A DNA stretch of 36,263 bases from CAADGL01 sp964643885. GTDB taxonomy: Bacteria > Planctomycetota > Phycisphaerae > UBA1845 > Fen-1342. Every line of letters begins with the position of its first letter. Within the stretch, counting starts at the first letter, position 1. Position numbers and translations under genes: made by a program. Under the pieces are notes generated by a model that searched no databases, was not told the DNA's origin, and saw only the letters and a program-made list of their open reading frames with translations. This document shows positions 32,528-36,263 of this stretch, one piece after another. The DNA is taken from positions 1 through 36,263 of the forward strand of contig CAZXUI010000042.1 in the NCBI GenBank assembly GCA_964643885.1, given 5' to 3'.

Positions 32528-34839
32528 CGACCCACCTCCGCCAGCTCCGGCGACACCGTCGCCGCCTCCGCACGCCCCGGCCGCGAGCCCGCCGCGACCA
32601 CCCCGCCGCCCGCGGACGTTCCCGTCATCCGCCGCCGCCGCAGGATCGGCTTGATGTAGAACGCGTACATGCAGCCCAGCGGGATGAGGATGCACGCCAG
32701 CGTCATCGGCCAGATGCCGTGGCGATTGCCCACGCCCAGCACGGTGTAGCTCCAGTGATCCTGCGCCGCGCCGCTCTGAAAGAGCGTCCAGCGCCCGACC
32801 GGATGGGTCTGGTTGGTGTAGACGGCCCCCGCCTGCGGCTCGCCGCCGTCGACGCGCTGGACGAAATCACTCCGCCACGACTCAACGCTCTGCCGGCCGG
32901 GGAAGAACTCGACGCTCAGCTTGCGGCCCGCAAGCTGCCCACCCAGCGGCCGCGGATAGCGCGAGTAGATCAGCTCCCAGGCGCGCTCGTCCCACGGCAC
33001 CTTCACCGTCAGCGGAATCTGGTCGATGTGCGGATACTGGCTGAAGCGGATCCATTGCGACTCGCTCCAGTCCGCACGCTCCCCGCGGCCGGTGAACTTG
33101 AGCCGGATCGCGGAGAGTGCCCGCGGCGCCAGGTTCGGCCGCCGCACCTCCAGCGGCTCGAGCACCGGAATCGCCGCCATGCGGCCGTGCTCATGCAGGT
33201 CGCGGATCTTGGCCGCGATCGGCGTGCCGCGCACCCGCAGCATCGCCGGCTGGCCCGGCGGCAGCGGCTGAACCGTCGCCCGCCCGTCCGTCTCGAAGAC
33301 GGCGACCACCGGCTCGATGCCCGGCCCGGCCACGATCGTCACCCAGCCGGTCGCGGCCGTGCGATAGCGAAGGACCAGGTTTGGATCGTACGGCCCCTCG
33401 CGATGCCGCACGCCCTGCTCGTCGATGTCCTGCGACAACTGCGGGAAGCGCTGAATGACCGTGCGGTTGTAGCTCTTGTCGGCCGATTTCACGTCCACCG
33501 AGGCCATCGGCGAAGAAGCGCCCTCGAAACCGGGCGTCATCATCGGCCAGCTCGGGGCGAGCTGCTTGATGGTCAGCGTGTAGGGCGTCCCCTCCAGCTC
33601 GATCACCTGCCCCTCGCTGACGGCCAGCGTCCTGCTCAGCGGCGGATCGATCACTTCGACAGACAGCTCGTGCGGGCCGGCCAGCGACGCGATGAGGGCG
33701 TCGCGCTGCTCAGCGGTCTCGACCCAGCGGAACTCGAACGGCACGTTCGTCGCCAGCAACGAGCGCACCGGGTCGAGCGCGAAGAGCGCCTCCTGCACGC
33801 TCTGCCGGCCGGAGCTCAGCTCCAGGTTGATCGCCGGATTGAGCTTGTCGCCGCCGCCGGCCGCCCGCGCGTCCATCCGCGCGATGTAGGGCACGTAGCC
33901 GGTCACCTCGATGTCGAACGGCAGCTCGGGAATCTCAGGCCGCGGAAGCGACCATTCCTCGAACCAGCCGGTCGGAATCGTCAGCCCGCCGAGCTTGACG
34001 TGCGGCCAGACGCGCTTGCTGGGCATCGGCCGGTCGGCACTGTCGCGAAGCTGATAGCCTTCGTCCGTGTAGCGCTCGCGATGCAGCGGCAGTCCGTCGA
34101 GCGCGACGACCTTCTGCTCGCGCGAGCCGATCTCGCGGTAGTAGAGCGCCGCCTTCTCATTCTCGTAGAACGTGTCCTCGAGCGGGAAGACCGTCAGCCG
34201 CACGGCCAGGCGCTCGCTCACCGGCTGCTCGGGCGCGTCTCGCGTCAGCTCGACCGTCTTGGGCGGCCCGTTGCCGAGCGCGACCTCCACCCTGGCCGAC
34301 CCGACGGGCTGCATCCCGTCAGGCTGGGTCTCGAGCACGTGCACGCTCACCGCCCCGCCCAGCGCGGGCATGTTTCCGTGCCAGTGCTGGTCCTTCTCCG
34401 CCAGGATGGCAGAGGCGCGGATCGGCGCGCCGTTCGACCAGAGCTCGATCCGCGGGGAGCGCAGCAGCACGTCGCCTTCAACCTTGTTGCCGAAGTACCA
34501 GACCGCTCCGCCGGTCAGCATCAGCAGGCCCGTGTGCGTCGTGAGCACGCCGAGATTCATCAGGTTCCAGCGAATGCGCACCCAGGTGGCGACGGTCAGC
34601 GCAGTGCAGAACAACGCGACCAGCGTCACGAACAGCCAGTGCTGGAAGATGCGCATCTCCGTGGTTTCGATCGCGCCGCGCACCTGCGGCAACGCCGAGA
34701 AGACCGACGAGTAGATCAGGATCAGCGTCAGCAGCAGCACGCCGAACCAGATTCTCGACAAGAAGTGCACCAGCGGATTGCGGCGCCGAGCGGCGCCGTC
34801 GTTACGAACCGAACCGGAACTCATCATCCTCGCCTTCAT
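32524..34839 (-). CDS. resB: ResB-like cytochrome c biogenesis protein (System II)
   Basis: A 771-residue membrane protein. Three N-terminal membrane spans (about residues 32-52, 66-88 and 97-116) include IWFGVLLLTLILIYSSVFSALP, typical of ResB/CcsB. A very large extracytoplasmic domain (about 120-715) follows, then a final span near 720-745 with a basic cytoplasmic end. This is the ResB topology. The partner CcsA gene overlaps by ATGA. ResB binds and presents the apocytochrome and reduced haem. The start is uncertain: ATG 34839 is given; ATG 34827 or 34824 (MMSSGS) would also work and have AAGGCGAGG just upstream, although very close. It is the first gene of the pair; no clear promoter was found. 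Confidence 0.87.
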   Translation of the reverse strand: MKARMMSSGSVRNDGAARRRNPLVHFLSRIWFGVLLLTLILIYSSVFSALPQVRGAIETTEMRIFQHWLFVTLVALFCTALTVATWVRIRWNLMNLGVLTTHTGLLMLTGGAVWYFGNKVEGDVLLRSPRIELWSNGAPIRASAILAEKDQHWHGNMPALGGAVSVHVLETQPDGMQPVGSARVEVALGNGPPKTVELTRDAPEQPVSERLAVRLTVFPLEDTFYENEKAALYYREIGSREQKVVALDGLPLHRERYTDEGYQLRDSADRPMPSKRVWPHVKLGGLTIPTGWFEEWSLPRPEIPELPFDIEVTGYVPYIARMDARAAGGGDKLNPAINLELSSGRQSVQEALFALDPVRSLLATNVPFEFRWVETAEQRDALIASLAGPHELSVEVIDPPLSRTLAVSEGQVIELEGTPYTLTIKQLAPSWPMMTPGFEGASSPMASVDVKSADKSYNRTVIQRFPQLSQDIDEQGVRHREGPYDPNLVLRYRTAATGWVTIVAGPGIEPVVAVFETDGRATVQPLPPGQPAMLRVRGTPIAAKIRDLHEHGRMAAIPVLEPLEVRRPNLAPRALSAIRLKFTGRGERADWSESQWIRFSQYPHIDQIPLTVKVPWDERAWELIYSRYPRPLGGQLAGRKLSVEFFPGRQSVESWRSDFVQRVDGGEPQAGAVYTNQTHPVGRWTLFQSGAAQDHWSYTVLGVGNRHGIWPMTLACILIPLGCMYAFYIKPILRRRRMTGTSAGGGVVAAGSRPGRAEAATVSPELAEVGR

Positions 34840-35188
34840 CGGCCCAGATCAACGGCCCAGTCACTGCGACGACAGTTCCCCGCGGCGCTTAAGAGGCCGC
34901 ACCCTCGGGGCCGGCACGCGCCGCCAGAATCGCACCGCGTAGATTACCCGCTTCGCACACGCCGGGCGACCACCGTCAAACGATCATATTCACCGCCGCG
35001 CACCGCGGCGGCACCCGTAAGCCGCAGCACGAGCCGCGGCCACCTCGCAGGCCGTCTCGAAACGTGCAAGATTACGGGCACGTCGCGTGCCAGCCGCCGC
35101 CCCGCCGGCCCAATTAGCACCAGGAATCGCCCCACGCGACCGGATTCTCGGTCGTCCGCCCGCGCCCGCCAGCCTTTTACGCCCCCTG
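34840..35188. other. Non-coding gap upstream of the resB-type gene
   Basis: About 350 bases between two minus-strand genes. It holds a short REP-like palindrome at 35077-35091 (GGCACG, loop TCG, CGTGCC) and a weaker hairpin at 35008-35025 (GCGGC/GCCGC). A minus-strand TTGACG occurs near 34975-34980, but no well-spaced -10 was found. Promoter elements for the cytochrome c genes should lie here. Confidence 0.5.
35077..35091. repeat. Short palindrome, REP-like
   Basis: GGCACG (35077-35082), loop TCG, CGTGCC (35086-35091), set in ATTACGG on the left. It has a 6-bp perfect stem and a 3-nt loop like the ileS REPs, with a different sequence. It lies about 100 bases beyond the stop of the zinc-ribbon gene on the minus strand and might act in termination. 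Confidence 0.5.
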
Positions 35189-35656
35189 CTACCAGTCCGA
35201 ATGGCGCGGGTGCGGGTACGGCTGGTAGTGCATTCCGTCGTAGGCCCCCCGCCCGCACGTGCCGCACCCGGCGCAGATCGCCACGGCCATCAGCGTGGCA
35301 CACAACCCCAGCGCGATCCCGGCATCGGCCAGTCCCTTGCCCTTCATGCGGCCGTCGGAGAAACGAATCGCCCGGTTCGCACTGATGCCGACCGCCATCG
35401 CGATCGGCCCGAGGATCGGCACGAGCAGCGAGATGAAGCCCAGCACGAGGGCCGCCACGGCACCCGTCGACGCGTAGGAGGAGCCCTCTGCGGCAAGCTC
35501 GCCAGCACCGCTCGTTCGACGTGCAGGCGGGTGCGTCGGCCGGCTCTGCGGCACGCGGGCGCCGCACTGCGGGCAATACCGCGGCGTCCCCGCGCGCCGC
35601 GCTGAAACATCGGCGCCGCAGAAAAGGCATCGGCGGACTTGCTCGGCATCATCCAC
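35189..35656 (-). CDS. Zinc-ribbon plus DUF4190-like membrane protein
   Basis: A 155-residue protein. The N terminus is a zinc ribbon with C10-x2-C13 and C28-x2-C31 (CLFC ... CPQC). A polar linker follows, then two membrane spans (about 62-90 and 110-130) separated by a short loop RFSDGRMKGKGLADAGIALG, the pattern of DUF4190 proteins. The tail is Cys/Gly/Tyr-rich (CAGCGTCGRGAYDG). Function is unknown. The start is GTG 35656, supported by GAGGGTGA upstream and by its position 4 bases after the deoC stop, which implies co-transcription with deoC. Confidence 0.8.
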   Translation of the reverse strand: MDDAEQVRRCLFCGADVSARRAGTPRYCPQCGARVPQSRPTHPPARRTSGAGELAAEGSSYASTGAVAALVLGFISLLVPILGPIAMAVGISANRAIRFSDGRMKGKGLADAGIALGLCATLMAVAICAGCGTCGRGAYDGMHYQPYPHPRHSDW

Positions 35657-35660
35657 GACG

Positions 35661-36263
35661 TCACCCTCGCGGTGCGAACGCCTCCACGACCGCGACGCTG
35701 GCCGACATGCCCAGCCGGTCCGCCCCCGCCTCCAGCATCGCCACGGCCGTGCCCACGTCCCGTATCCCGCCGGACGCCTTCACCCGCAACCCGCCGGCGT
35801 GCTTGCGCAGAAGCGACACCGCCTCGACCGTCGCTCCCCCGCAGCTATGAAACCCGGTCGACGTCTTGACGAAGTGCGCCCCCGCGTCGGCCGCACAGCG
35901 GCAACCCAGCGCGAGCTGCGCCTCGCTCAGCAGCCCGGTCTCGAGAATCACCTTGACGAGAATCCGCTCATCCACACGCCACGCCGCCGCGACCACACCC
36001 GCGATATCCGCCGTTACGCACGCGGCGTCGCCCGCCAGCAGTGCCGCGATATTGACGACCATATCCAGCTCGTGCGCCCCCTGCTCGGCACACTGCCGCG
36101 CCTCATCCGCCTTCGTCTGCGGCAGCGATGCACCGAGCGGAAACCCGACCACGCCGGCCACCGACGTCGCCCCGCCGTCGAGCCGGTTGACCGCCCGCTC
36201 CAGCCAGACCGGGTTGACGCACGCCGCGAAGAAATCATGCGTCAGACACTCGTCGCACAGCCG
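35661..36263 (-). CDS. deoC: Deoxyribose-phosphate aldolase DeoC (5' end outside window)
   Basis: A partial gene: 200 codons from the window edge to the stop, and the frame stays open to base 36263, so the N terminus lies beyond it. DeoC features are all visible: LCDECLTHDFFAACVNP, VVGFPLGA, the Lys-containing VKVILETGLL, the Schiff-base Lys in VKTSTGF, then VKASGGIRD and RLGMS near the end. The enzyme cleaves 2-deoxyribose-5-phosphate to acetaldehyde and glyceraldehyde-3-phosphate in deoxynucleoside breakdown. An internal GTG at 36161 is not the start, because conserved DeoC sequence continues upstream of it. A DUF4190-like gene follows after 4 bases. Confidence 0.93.
   Translation of the reverse strand, partial: RLCDECLTHDFFAACVNPVWLERAVNRLDGGATSVAGVVGFPLGASLPQTKADEARQCAEQGAHELDMVVNIAALLAGDAACVTADIAGVVAAAWRVDERILVKVILETGLLSEAQLALGCRCAADAGAHFVKTSTGFHSCGGATVEAVSLLRKHAGGLRVKASGGIRDVGTAVAMLEAGADRLGMSASVAVVEAFAPRG

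Noticed and set aside
30086..32659. 857-codon plus-strand frame, and a similar 888-codon frame at 32719-35385
   Set aside because: Antisense to CcsA and ResB, which have clear family motifs; the plus frames are Arg/His/Gln/Pro-rich without domains.
35661..36161. deoC starting at the GTG at 36161
   Set aside because: Conserved DeoC sequence continues in the same frame upstream to the window edge.
1..36263. CRISPR arrays, tRNA and rRNA genes
   Set aside because: No regularly spaced direct repeats with unique spacers, no tRNA T-arm plus acceptor pairing and no rRNA-like sequence were found by eye.

Overview
The window is very G+C-rich chromosomal DNA from a bacterium that is most probably a planctomycete, possibly Phycisphaerae-like. 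The grounds are a Minf_1886-family gene (known from Planctomycetes and Verrucomicrobia), a PEP-CTERM exported protein, a split ResB/CcsA cytochrome c maturation pair with long extracytoplasmic regions, an IleRS of the eukaryote-like class, and a REP-associated transposase of a type I associate with planctomycetes. I had no database, so this placement is inference. No tRNA, rRNA or CRISPR array was seen.

Layout. Positions 1-780 hold no gene but several palindromic and tandem repeats. Positions 781-11782 are one plus-strand run of seven genes, mostly joined by 4-base ATGA/GTGA overlaps: an exported glycoside-hydrolase-like protein, a RicT/PSP1 protein, a Minf_1886 protein, an AI-2E family membrane protein, a 53-residue membrane peptide, a glycosyltransferase-like protein and a second exported glycoside-hydrolase-like protein. 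A repeat-bearing gap (11783-12433) contains a 125-bp nested palindrome. Then come a small secreted protein (minus), a NeuD-type acyltransferase (plus) and an ApgM-type phosphoglycerate mutase homologue (plus) that lacks a metal-binding Asp.

Positions 15083-22189 are mainly minus strand: an ABC-2 permease, a membrane protein, an ABC ATPase and a large membrane-anchored partner protein, interrupted by a plus-strand PEP-CTERM gene. A divergent promoter region follows. It drives this cluster leftwards and, to the right, a strongly predicted ~195-nt non-coding RNA (22441-22636) with a 17-bp-spaced promoter, a long rod-like fold and an excellent intrinsic terminator; its shape resembles 6S RNA. A MATE exporter is next.

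The most striking locus is ileS (24460-28743). This 1427-residue reading frame carries, without any stop or frame change, a complete HUH/Y1 REP-associated transposase (RAYT) domain between the HIGH half of the catalytic domain and the CP1 editing domain. It is bracketed by inverted copies of a REP palindrome that are themselves translated in frame. A third copy of the same palindrome core lies in frame just before the KMSKR loop. Either an essential synthetase tolerates a live transposase as an internal domain, or the element has been adopted.

Downstream are a PHP phosphoesterase (plus), a repeat-rich gap, the CcsA and ResB cytochrome c assembly genes (minus, overlapping by 4 bases), a zinc-ribbon membrane protein and the 3' part of deoC (minus), which runs off the window end.
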